Positions 1 through 10,900 of a DNA stretch of 64,000 nucleotides are shown here, one piece after another; within the stretch, counting starts at the first letter, position 1, and every line of letters starts with the position of its first letter. Location: assembly GCA_030737835.1 (NCBI GenBank), contig CM060849.1:24002855-24066854 (forward strand). Reading direction: 5' to 3'. The notes beneath the pieces are model-generated. The model was not told the origin of the DNA. It saw only the letters and a list, made by a program, of their open reading frames with translations, and ran no database searches. The DNA is from Acorus gramineus. Lineage: Eukaryota > Streptophyta > Magnoliopsida > Acorales > Acoraceae. Position numbers and translations under genes: made by a program.

Positions 1-183
1 TTCATTAAAAAAATCACCGAGTTATTTGGAGTATTGTTCGATATGCTTTTTTGCAAAAGGGTGTACATGTATAAGTTTTATTGCTATATTAAACATGTGA
101 TGCCATTTCTGAAAAGAAGAATGTGTCATAATTTTACACAATCTCCCTTAGATTAATCAGTTTACTTTTATTTTCACAAGCAG

Positions 184-1073
184 GTCTGAATACCCATCTC
201 TATCAAATCATAGCAGCCGGGGTACGAAAGCCCCCACTGTAAAGGGATCTCCTGGGGCTACAACTATTCGCCAGAAGCCTTCAGGAAGCAAACCGATAGA
301 CTATTCCTTCTCTTCTTCCCCTTCTGCTTCTCTATCATCATCAAAAGGGAAGAGAGATGCCACAACCAAATATGCTGGTAAGGCTCATCTTACATCAATG
401 GCTTCCTTTTCATCGTTTGAGATTTTTTTTTAATTTTCAAACCTTGTTTTCTATTTGCAGAGGCCATGGACTTCAGAGAATGGTGTGAGAGTGAATCGAT
501 CAGGCTAACTGGTGCAAGTGGTATCCTTCTTTACTTTATAATCACTTAAATCAAGATCTAATTTATTTTCTTTCTTCATATTCTTCTAGCAAGGCATGCT
601 CATGGAAAAAAGAAAATAGGGCTTAAGCTTAAACCTAGTTTCTGTTCCTGATTTCATTCTATTTTCTTCTTAACCTGGTTTTGCCAGACATGAGTTTCCT
701 AGAGTTCTGTTCAAAGCAGTCCACCTCAGAAGCTGAGATGCTTTTGAAAGAGAATCTTGGTCCACTGGACCCTGACCATAAGTTTATCGACAAGTTCCTC
801 AATTACAAGGAGCTGTTGTCAGCTGACGTAATTGAGATCGCGTTCCAAGCTCGAGGTGAACGTAGGGCAACTGGTGATGTTGTCGGACGCCCGAATACTG
901 ATTATGCAGTAACAGCGAGGGAATCGCAAGCTGATGCAGGACTAGAAGCATCTGCAAAAGGAGGTGGGAAGAAGAAAGGGAAGAAAGCAAAGAAGGTACC
1001 CGCCTCGGTGTTAGGGTTTAACGTAGTCAGTAACCGGATAATGATGGGTGAGATCCAGACCATTGAGGATTAG
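184..1073 (+). CDS. EXA1: GYF-domain protein (EXA1 family), C-terminal exons, 5' end outside window
   Basis: Three exons, 184-377, 461-520 and 688-1073, join in frame with GT-AG borders and give the last ~212 residues; the rest lies upstream of the window. The first exon codes for a Ser/Thr-rich low-complexity linker. The next two code for the conserved C-terminal block beginning MDFREWCESESIRLTG and SFLEFCSKQS, then a Lys-rich patch and the ending NRIMMGEIQTIED. This block matches plant GIGYF-like proteins (EXA1/MUSE11/PSIG1), which are known to act with eIF4E-family factors and translational repression and to affect immunity and potexvirus accumulation. The GYF domain itself is not visible here. 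The family call rests on remembered C-terminal motifs; the exon structure is read directly. TAG stop at 1071-1073. Confidence 0.82.
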
Positions 1074-1826
1074 ATGGGTTTTCATGGCAGAGTGTATATA
1101 CATTGTCTCAAGAACTGTCTGTAAATTTTTGTACCCTCCCTTTCGAATTTTTGCTGTTTTTTCACCGTTATTTATTTTTTTGTGGTTTAACCCTTCCATT
1201 TGGTCTTCCTCACCTCTGTAGCGCAACAGCAGCTGTTAGCACTAACTTATCAGCTTGAGAGATTTTGTTGAATGATTTTGAGCAGATCCCTTGTGATGAC
1301 AGTATTTATTCTAAAACTAAGCAAGGTGAATCTTGGAAGAAAGAATCCTGACTTCATTCATGCAAGTTCCCTTGTTTTTCCCCCCTTCTGTGTGACGTGT
1401 TTTTTGTATGTGGGTGAACTCCTAGATAAATATATGATTGCTTTTTGTTTTTTTAAGTAGCAAATAATATAATTAATATACATCTCCCATGATTTTAATT
1501 AGATGCTTGATTGTAGTTTTTAAAACAATATGGATCAGTGAAAACTGAAGCGGTGGTTGGACAATCCGTAGTTGTGAGAATGAGCATTAAAATGTAAAGT
1601 GTTAGGACTTTGTTTTTAATGTGCATCTGGTTGTTTTTTCGTCTGAATGAGAGGTAAATTGAAACAATGTTAATGCAACTTTGATTGCTCTCAAAAATTG
1701 ATGAGTGCTGCAAATGTTTTATATTTGTCATTGCATGCAATGAAGAAAGACAAAAACAGAAATGATTTAGGTTTTTGAATTTCAATAGATATAATTCATG
1801 CCATTTTTTTTTGGTAACAAAACCTT
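1074..1826. other. 3' flank of the EXA1-like gene, no gene seen
   Basis: T-rich 3' UTR and AT-rich intergenic DNA. Only short open frames without recognisable domains occur on either strand. Confidence 0.5.
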
Positions 1827-2345
1827 TCAGGCATGTATGTAGTACAAAATATCACCAAAAGAATTTACATCTAACTTAACAGTAGTCAACCGAAGTTGTC
1901 TGATACCCTCGGCCAAGGCCAGAGCAGATATTTCAATGAACCTTCGAATTTGAGTATCTTGCATCCCATTAGTAATTGCTGACTTCTGAGTTCTTCTATC
2001 TAATTTTGCCAACTGCTCTTATCCTACTGACTTTGCAAAATCGAACATGATCATGTGGATAATCCCAACCTTGTATTTCTTCAACAATCTCTTGAATCTG
2101 AGGATCAGATCCCACATGTAATCTCTGCAGCCCCAAAGAGCGAGCATATCGAATAGCCATTCTTATAGCCTCCGCCTCCGCCTGGAGAGGTGAGGCCCAT
2201 AACCAGCCCTGATAACCCGCTCCAATACTTTGTCGAGGGTTATCTTTCAATACAACAAAAGCTGCACCAGCATGTCCTGAATATGGATCAACACTCCCAT
2301 TCGTGAGAATATATACTGGTGCAATATTGTCATCATCAGCATTCC
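1827..2345 (-). pseudogene. RNase H domain relic of a retroelement (RVT_3 type)
   Basis: Read on the minus strand from about 2345, the frame gives ILTNGSVDPYSGHAGAAF, then a ...ASPLQAEAEAIRMAI... segment and GLQRLHVGSDPQ. This is the order of the plant non-LTR-type RNase H fold: a TDGS-like first strand with its Asp replaced by Asn, a glycine-rich turn, the AEAEA helix carrying the catalytic Glu, and the SD strand with an Asp. The frame stops near 1996-2000 and homology-like sequence continues in another frame to about 1827. The TDGS-to-TNGS change removes a metal-binding Asp. No reverse transcriptase is attached, so this is a solitary relic, probably from a LINE. Confidence 0.6.
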
Positions 2346-3027
2346 TCTATATAACTATTCCGGACGGGATACAGTCCTGTGCAGCAATAAAAGGCACAAT
2401 TTGTTTTATTGTTTGATGAATTTTAAACATTTCCAGGCATGAGTGAGAGCAAGACAAGCTACTGCTTTTATGAATATGCTTGAATTTCTGGCTTTCCACA
2501 TGTTCCCAACAATGGTAGTTAAAACTACTAATCAAGCACTAGATTGCGGATCTTGCCCTCATTCATCAGAAGAAAATACTTCCAACCATGCCCTTTTTTT
2601 TTTTTTTTTTATCAAACTGGGCTGGAGTAAGTAATTGGGCTGTAATAAAGCGCCAACTAACCGCTGAAAATAAGTTCTCCAAAATGCGCATATTCCATTG
2701 CCATTTTTGCTGTTATTTCTTCTTACCCACATTTCATCATTTAAATATATATGTCTGGTAATTTTTTTTTAAAAAGAAATAATGTAAGTTGCAGTCTACT
2801 ATTTTTATGTGTAATCCATTTTGTAATCCTCTTTAAATTTTTTTTTAATGCTAATATTACATAAAAAAAACCACATTCCATCAAACAAAATATATACTTC
2901 ATTTTAGACTAATCAGCTGGTTCTATACAAGAAGCACTTAAATAATCATGGACCTACTTCCACATCATTCATAAAATCATCAAATATTCAACATGCCATT
3001 AAAAAGAACACCGACACACAAAGTGAC
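2346..3027. other. AT-rich intergenic stretch, no gene seen
   Basis: A T-homopolymer at about 2591-2609 and AT-rich DNA. It ends at the 3' side of the minus-strand DUF1118 gene, whose 3' UTR probably extends to around 2900. Confidence 0.4.
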
Positions 3028-3528
3028 TCAACCAAAGCACTGGTCGTCGGGCACCGGCCCAGGGATGTACCCCCTCTCCAAGAACTGCAAACCGAACACA
3101 ACAACAATCCCCAACACCACCAGATACGACAACCCCTCCACTGCCCCGAGCAGCCCGAACGGCCCGGCCCGCAGCCCGGAGCCTGTCTTGGACTTGGTGT
3201 ACGCCGACCACGCCACGATCCCCAGCACGACCAGGTAACTCACCCCCTCTAACGCCCCTATCGAACCGCCCGGCCCGGGTGGGAGCCCGCACCCGGTGGT
3301 CTTCAGCGTGTACAGCGACCATAAGATCACCGGGCCCGAAACGAGCCCGCCCGCGATCGCCGCCAGCTCGACTGTGCTAGTGGTGGTGGTGGTGTCGTCG
3401 GTGGACTTTGTGTTCTTCGCCATGCAAGTGAGGGTGAGTCGGTGGAAGGGGGTGGGTTTCGATGGGTGGTGGAGTTTTGATGCTCGAGAGCAGAGGAGGG
3501 TCGTCGGTGAGGACAGAAATGTTGCCAT
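3028..3528 (-). CDS. chloroplast DUF1118 membrane protein, RIQ1/RIQ2-like
   Basis: Intronless frame of 166 aa. I chose the ATG at 3526-3528 (MATFLSSPTT) over the in-frame ATG 38 codons upstream because it begins a typical chloroplast transit peptide: about 35 residues rich in Ser, Thr and Arg, then CMAKN. The mature part holds two related hydrophobic spans, SIGALEGVSYLVVLGIVAWS and LLGAVEGLSYLVVLGIVVVF, each after a Gly/Pro-rich loop (GCGLPPGPGG and GSGLRAGPFG), and ends PDDQCFG. This tandem 'GxLEGxSYLVVLGI' design is that of DUF1118 proteins. As I recall, the Arabidopsis members are RIQ1 and RIQ2, thylakoid proteins affecting LHCII and grana organisation. Family assignment is firm; which paralogue is not. 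GC content is much higher than the flanks. Confidence 0.78.
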   Translation of the reverse strand: MATFLSSPTTLLCSRASKLHHPSKPTPFHRLTLTCMAKNTKSTDDTTTTTSTVELAAIAGGLVSGPVILWSLYTLKTTGCGLPPGPGGSIGALEGVSYLVVLGIVAWSAYTKSKTGSGLRAGPFGLLGAVEGLSYLVVLGIVVVFGLQFLERGYIPGPVPDDQCFG

Positions 3529-3707
3529 TGTTTTTTGGAAGGGAAGGGGGAAGGAGAGGTTTGAGCTCGTTGTAGTAATGGAAGCTTGGGAAGAACTTTT
3601 GAAGTTGATCCTGGATTTGGATTTGGCACGTCTCTTGTCCACACACTACCGTGTCCGGGATCAGATCCACTCTGTTAGCTACATGGGATCTCTTTGTATG
3701 GACAAAT

Positions 3708-3723
3708 GATAACATGCCACGTA
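3708..3723 (-). promoter_or_regulatory. possible I-box / ACGT-core light-response pair upstream of the DUF1118 gene
   Basis: About 180-195 bp upstream of the chosen ATG there is a GATAA I-box core (3708-3712) followed by TACGTGGC on the minus strand (3716-3723), an ACGT-core motif close to the G-box and ABRE. Such pairs are common in promoters of photosynthesis genes. Short motifs occur by chance, so this is suggestive only. Confidence 0.3.
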
Positions 3724-4969
3724 GGCAGTGCAAATTGGTCTAAATAGTACCCTCGATTTTAATTCTTAAGCTATATGCATTTTTCATAAAAAAAAAAAAA
3801 AAAAAATTGAATAAGATATATTATTTTTAAAAGATCCAAACACCTGTGGATTGTCTATGAAACTGTCCACCATGACATTATTCTATCTTCTTAAATATCT
3901 CTCCACGGGGGGTTATTATATTCAAAATTGTTTTTGAAAAATGTTACACGGTTTTTTTTACGATTCAAAACGCACAACGTATATGTTTTCATTTTTTTTT
4001 AAATAGTAAAAATCGTTTAATGAAATATATATTTTGATAAATTTTTTTTTATATATCACTCTATTTTGAATTGAATGAACGTATTTTTAGTGAGTGCAAG
4101 AAAAAATCTAATGTGCTTTATTGAATTTTTGATGAGGTATACAAGTCCGTATTTTTTACTTAAAAAAAAGACTAGTAACAACGTTTTTTTTTCTCCAGTT
4201 CTTACGTGGTAGTGTGTTATTGATTCCCACAGAGAACTTTTGTGATCAAACCACCACATAGAATTCAGACTCTGCATGACCCTTTTTCGTGCGTGGAAGA
4301 AAAGTACAGTTTGAACCCTCATTCCCTTAACCGAACTCAGATCATTTTTTAGTATTGAGAAAAATTATAAATTTTTGAGCGTTGAGACACTGGGACCTTT
4401 TTACAATAAAAATTTGCAGTCATCACATCACTTAACAAGCAGATGAGAGGAGAAGAAGCAACAAGGAGTGAGGGAGAGCAACAAAAACAGCCTTATTGCA
4501 GAGTGTAAGGGGCCGTTTGGTTCAGCGGAAAGCTGATTTTAAGTCCTGATTCATAAGTGCAGATTATATAAGTTCTGATAAGTTTTAATCAGTTCAAAAG
4601 AAAAAATGTTTGGTTCAGCGAAAATTATAAGCACTTATGAAAATAAGTATGTTTGGTTCAATACTACAGAGTAGAGCTTATTAGAAGGGTATTTTGGTAC
4701 ATTTAATAAGTGTTGAATGTTATTTGATGTTTAGTTAAAAACTTAAAAATTTGCTTATAATTAAAATCAGATATGAATTAAGAGGTGGGCTTACAGCATG
4801 TCAAAAGTGACATGGGTGGGGAACCTAACGGGGTGGGGTTCCGTTTAACGGGAGAAAGTCGCGGCCCCCTTCTTGAACTCCAAGCAACGCCCCAGCACGA
4901 GAGAGAGAGAAAAAAAAGGCCACTCTGAAATCTCTCTCACATTCAGTCATCACTTCGACGCATCAAAAC
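3724..4969. other. intergenic region between divergent genes, with a transposon-end-like sequence
   Basis: AT-rich DNA between the minus-strand DUF1118 gene and PBC1. At about 4507-4524, TAAGGGGCCGTTTGGTTC resembles the terminal repeat of PIF/Harbinger (Tourist-type) MITEs next to a TAA target site. I could not find a matching inverted end, so it may be truncated. Just before PBC1 (4900-4960) there is a GA-rich 5' UTR. Confidence 0.35.
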
Positions 4970-7900
4970 ATGTCGGTGAGTTCCCCAAACCCTGTTCTGT
5001 TCTTCGCCAGATAACGTTTTTCGAATAACATTGAAGCCCTAATTTTTGTTTCTCTCTCTCTCTCTCTGTCTCTGTTTTTCTTGCTATTGTCCCTTGGGCT
5101 GAGAAGATCTTCGAGTACAATGGGAGCGCAATTGTGGCGATGGTGGGGAAGAATTGCTTCGCCATAGCCAGCGATCGGAGGCTCGGCGTCCAGCTTCAGA
5201 CGGTCGCCACTGATTTCCAGAGGATCTACAAGATTCACGACAAGCTCTACATCGGCCTTGCCGGCCTCGCCACCGACGCTCAGACCCTGTATTCACATAA
5301 CAGACACTTATTTTGATATCTTCTTCTGTGTTGTGTTGTTTTGATATATGTATATATGTTTTTCGTTGTTGTTTTTGGGGATTTGAAGGCATCAGAGGCT
5401 TGTGTTCCGGCATAATCTGTACCAGCTGCGTGAGGAGCGCAACATGAAGCCCGAGACCTTTGCCAGCCTCGTTTCTGCTGTGCTTTATGAGAAGAGGTTT
5501 TTTTTTATTATTATTTATTTATGAATTTTTAATGATTTGTCTGAATTTAAATTGTTCTTGAATTTGACTATTTTTGGTGTTCTGGGGAAAGTTTTATTAG
5601 AAATTTGATCATGCGAAGTGGAGTTTTTTTGTAGGTTTGGTGTTGGAGAGGTTTGATGTTTTTTTTCTGATATTTTCTGTAGATTTGGCCCATACTTCTG
5701 TCAGCCAGTGATTGCGGGGTTGGGTGAGAAAGATGAGCCATTTATATGCACTATGGATTCCATCGGTGCAAAGTAAGTTGTTGCTAATGGCTTATTTTAA
5801 TATAAGAGTGAATATTTTTTATAGCCATATGTCATGCTCTTTTTCATTAGGATCAATGTTTGTACAGCATGCAGCCTAGTACAGGAAATCATTGCATGAA
5901 ATATCTGTGATGTGCATTAGGTACTTTCTATTTTGAGTTGTACTCGAATGATGTCTTCACGATACTTTAAAAGTTTACTGTTTTTTTGCAAAAGTGTTCA
6001 ATAAAGTATGGGTACCCAGGCACGTGGAAATGAAGAGAGCATTTGGAAGGAAATTTTTTTATGTTTTTATTTTTCTATCACTTGTATGTTGGGCTTTGTA
6101 GGTTAGAAGGAATGAGGTGATCTTTAAAGGATGTAACCCTTATTTTGAAAACATACGGGAATCTAGTATCTGATATACTAAAAGATTGGGGATCACATTG
6201 TGAAGGAGCAGCCTTAGTTCAGTTGGTGCAAGGAAAAGTTACAATTGTGAAGTAATACTTGGTTGATGTTTGGGCTGAGAATCTTGTAATTTTCTTTTGT
6301 TGGGATGATTGGGTGCTAGGTTTTAAACAGTAGACTGCCATAGTTCAAAGATGTGCGCCTGAGTTCAAACTGAATTTGAACATACAGAGAGTGTTCGAAG
6401 TTCAGTTTGAACTGACTTCGAACGTAAAGAGGGCATTCTAAGTTCAGTTCAAACTAACTTTAAACAGTAAAACACTCCTCTGGTTTCGAATTGTCGTTCG
6501 AACGGTAATTCGAATGGCAACATATTGTTTGAAAATTGTTTGAACGACAATTCAAACGTATAGAGGGCATTCAAAGTTCAGTTCGAACGGTTGCCTTACC
6601 CTATGCGACCGCATGTTCGGTACATGCAACCTCATATGCCATGTGTGGACCCCACCGCACATGGGGTCCACACATGGTTTTGAACTATGTAGACTACTCA
6701 TCTAATTTTCTGAAGTTTTTCTGCTCTGGTTTAATGCTTTGTTTTTATTTTTATTGGATTTATACCCCATTTTAACTTAATGGAATTAGGTGGTAGAGTT
6801 CCTACCTTTCTCAAAAAAAAGAAAGAAGAGTGATATCACGTGTATGCATTCACTTTTTTCTTTTTGAACAAGAATTGGAGCTTCATATTAAAATTGCTCT
6901 CTTTGAACAAATGGAGACGATGGGTCCCCGAAGAAAGAAAAAAGAAAAGAAAAGGCTAATTTGAACAAAGCAAAGAAAGTACAACAAACCGCTTAAAGGA
7001 GATGGTTTAAAGCTCTAATGCTCTAGTGTCCTTTCCAATTAGAACCCATGATGGTAAAGGTCGAGGCCTCTCCAACAAGAATCATGGTCCAAGCTTGGGG
7101 GTCCCCCGTTATAGATGTCCAAACATGTTCCTCATATGCTCTTTTCTTTTAGAAATTTTTTCTCATTCCTAGCAATCCATATATTCCAACGAACTGCATG
7201 TAGGATAAGGCCTTGAAACTTTGTCATGTTGCTACGACCTCCTCTTTTCCTTTTCTTTTGGATTCACTCCCACATACCTTCGAGGTTAACAAAGTTGCAT
7301 TGCAATCCAAGAGGCACACTCGCCTTCATCCATAATCTATATCTATAAATATTACTAACCAAGAGTTTTTCAACTTCGTCACGCTTTTGTGCATCCCATG
7401 TTTTTTGCGTGACGTGGTTGAGTCTGTTCCATGGATTTGTTGCATGTGCTTTTTGGGTGATGTGCGAGTGAAGCAATGGAATCGGTGGGGTGTAAATGCA
7501 GGGCTAGAAGAGGACATTAAATCACATTCCAATGAGGGATGTGAGTCAAGTCACGTCAGCTTCATGTGAAAGAGGGGATACTTTCGTCATTTGAATGGTA
7601 TTTTCATTATTTGAGAAGTGTGACTAGTAACATGTGAAATGGAGTGAACGATGGTTTTTGGGGAGTGACGGTATCAGAATTTCCTTAGTAACGCTCATGT
7701 AGAACTTTGGTCCCATTTGGATGTGCAGTGGGGACACTGTGTTCCAAAAATCCATGGTTGAAACCCCACATTCCAAAAACATTGTTTCAAGATAAAAACC
7801 TGTTTGGATCCGCTTGGGATTTGTTGGTTTCTCCGCCGTAGAATCTTACCAAACACAGATCCAAACAATGCCTCATTTATTTGAGGGCGTTGTTACACTC

Positions 7901-10900
7901 CATTATATCTATATCTATATGTAGATATATTAATCATAAATCATTTCAACTCCATCAAGCTTTTATTTTTTTACTTTGGAAATGATGGAGTACACTCATA
8001 AACAAATATTTTCAAATTTTGTTATATATCCATTTAAAATAAAAAAATGTTTGAAATTTTTTTTAAGCGGGTCAAATTAAAGATATCAATACTTTGTTGG
8101 AGCGGATCAAATTAATGCATTGAACGAATCTTATCTCATTTCACGCACATCATGTGTGGATTTTGAGTAGTTGCAAACTAATGGAGCATGAATAGAATAT
8201 AGGATCTCCAGTTGCGTTGTGTACTGTGCATAGTTCACACATTATGTTGCCATCATTTTCCCACTTGATGCGATTGCGTTCGGTGAGAACTTTATTTAGG
8301 AATAGCAATGTGGTCAATTTGTCCACATGTTTAGATTAATTAATTTGCGATTTTGTATGTTGTGAATGGTCAATAATCGAGCGGACCTAATAATTGAACC
8401 GACATGTCTAAATGTGAGGATCTCCAGATTGTGGCTTGTCTGGCATGGTGACACTTTGTATTTGGAGTCTCATATATCTGTTTCCACATTATATAGGTTG
8501 CATTATTTGGGACTTAAAGCAGTTGGTCTTAGTTTCGCCTCATGCATCAACATCAATAGATCCTATTCTGTTAAGTGGAAAGAGTGGAGTTAAAGCGATT
8601 TGGGAATGAGTGAAGCAACTAAGGAGCAGAGCGAAAACAGAAGGTAATGATAGATGAAATACTTGATGCATGTCATAAATCATATGTTCTACCCATCATG
8701 TAACCCAGGATGAAACAAACAAATAAGATGAAATAAGAGAGCCTACCTGCCATGGAAGAAACCAAGTCTTCAATCCTTTCCACTTCCAATCCAAGGTGGT
8801 GAACCCTTCATTTATGGATTTTATGCAAGGGATTTTGTTCTGTATATCATCTCTCCATCGAAGTGGAAGGTAGAGTTTGACGTCATGTGGTGGCTGTGAT
8901 AGGTGGCATGGATAGTACTATCCACAACAAAATAGGGATAGCACTATCTAAACATGATTAATGAATAACACACCTTTAAGGAAAAATTGATTATGTTAGA
9001 CCAAATCAAGAGATTCCAACAGGTAAAAACACCTAGTGCTAGGGCTGTGGTCTAGGAAGAGGGGATAAGAAAAGTGCAGATTTTGTTGGTTCATTAAGTT
9101 AACAGATGTTCAAAAAATTGCTTTTTGAGCATTTAGGATAAGGAGAGCACACAATGGTTGCGGTCGTATGATAGAAATGTGCAGATGCTGGCATGAGTGT
9201 ATCTCTCTATATCATACATATCATCATAAAGGAGTTTTTCTATAATATTTTGCAATCATTTTGTATTGAGCGTCTAGAATTTGAGGAGAATGGATGTTTT
9301 CATATGATGGAAATTATGGAATATGCTGGCACAAGGAGTTTATTTATCTATTTTAAACATATCTCATTGATAAAAGAGATCATGTAGCCTGTGTGCCTTT
9401 GTGACAATTAAATATATGTGGGCCCTCATCTTTGGCCTTACCAAGTAAACTGATAGGATTCCAAGGGAAAAGTTACATATCATTCCATATGTGGTATGTT
9501 GGGATGGTTGGTTGACTAGTAATGGCAATTTTCAAGGAAACCGGTGTTGAAAATACCTGAGAAAGCATCCTTGAATGTTTAAGGGTGTGGGGAAATACAT
9601 GCTAGGCACCTCGAATTTATATTCTTATGTAGAGTTGAGATTTTTCTCAGAGTGACTACCATGTAATTGGGGCCATGGTGAAACATTTTCTCCTCATCAC
9701 ATTGGATTTGCCAAATTATACAATTTGGCCGGCATCCCAACCTTTTCTTCAAAAGAAAAAAAAGGAAGTTGCTTATCTTATCTACCTAACATGTTTAAGT
9801 TATCTAATGTACTACCTTGTTTTAGTTGCAAAATTGTCCTGATTGTGGTAGTTTCTTGTGGCAAATTTTTAAATGGGCAAGCCTTTTGAGGGAAGCATCT
9901 TTGCGTGAGATCTTAATTTATCATCATTTTCACAACATAGAGTGGCATGCTATACGCATGTTGGTGTATTGTGCATAAAATATGAAGCATCCACTTTATT
10001 TGGTCTTTCTGACTTGAGTTAACTGTTGATAATGATCATACAGATTGTTCAAAACGTAGCCATGCATGTGAAATATACTTTTCAGGATAGGAAGGGTCAT
10101 GGTGGGTAGTAGAATATTGTGTTCTCCAATAGTTCTGGAGGCCTTGCGCAATAAAAGAAGCAATAGAATGAAATCCTCATTGGTTAAATTGTAACATAAA
10201 ATAGTGGTGTAATTCGGTCAGTTTGTTTCCTTTTGGTGGCAACCCAAATTGAACCAAAGTATCATTACATCACACCAAACTTGAACTTACTGAATTTGAA
10301 ACTGAATTTCTAAACCCATAAACCAAACCGAATTTGTTTAGACAATTGAACAAGACCCTTTTTTTTTAATCTAAAATAATGTAGGTGCGATCTTATTAAT
10401 AGAAAGCCCTTGAACAAAAGAAGACAAGGGATCTTGGATCAAAAAAGAGAAAAAAGATTACGATGAAGAATTAAAGATATAAAGCAAAGGAAAATATTCA
10501 TCTAAAGCAAGACCCAATGGAAGGAAAATTATTTTCTCCTGCTACCCAACACTAAATGGATCTTAATATTGGAAGCAGGTTTTGTTACTCTGACATTGAC
10601 TCTCCTTTTTTTTTTCTTTGGGGTTAACATAGGTTTGGACTTTTCACTTGATGGATAATTGACTTGTTCTTGGAATTGTAAACATTTGGTTCCAACCTGG
10701 CCAATGCCCGACATTTTTTCTATGCAAAGAATTGCTTTGGTAGAATCATCACACACCATTTTTCTACTGTGTTATCTGTAAAATTGATCAGTTGCTTCAA
10801 GTCATGAGTTATATCCACGTTCATTTTCTCATGGGAACTTTATGAATATCTTGTTTATTTGATAAACAAAGTCCTTAAAGATTTCTACTTGTCTTGCGAC

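Noticed and set aside
3296-3709. 137-codon plus-strand frame opposite the DUF1118 gene
   Set aside because: It is the antisense of a well-supported GC-rich coding exon, with Val/Asp repeats and no domain.
4507-4790. complete PIF/Harbinger MITE upstream of PBC1
   Set aside because: Only one terminus (GGGGCCGTTTGGTT) is visible; no inverted partner was found, so a complete element is not supported.
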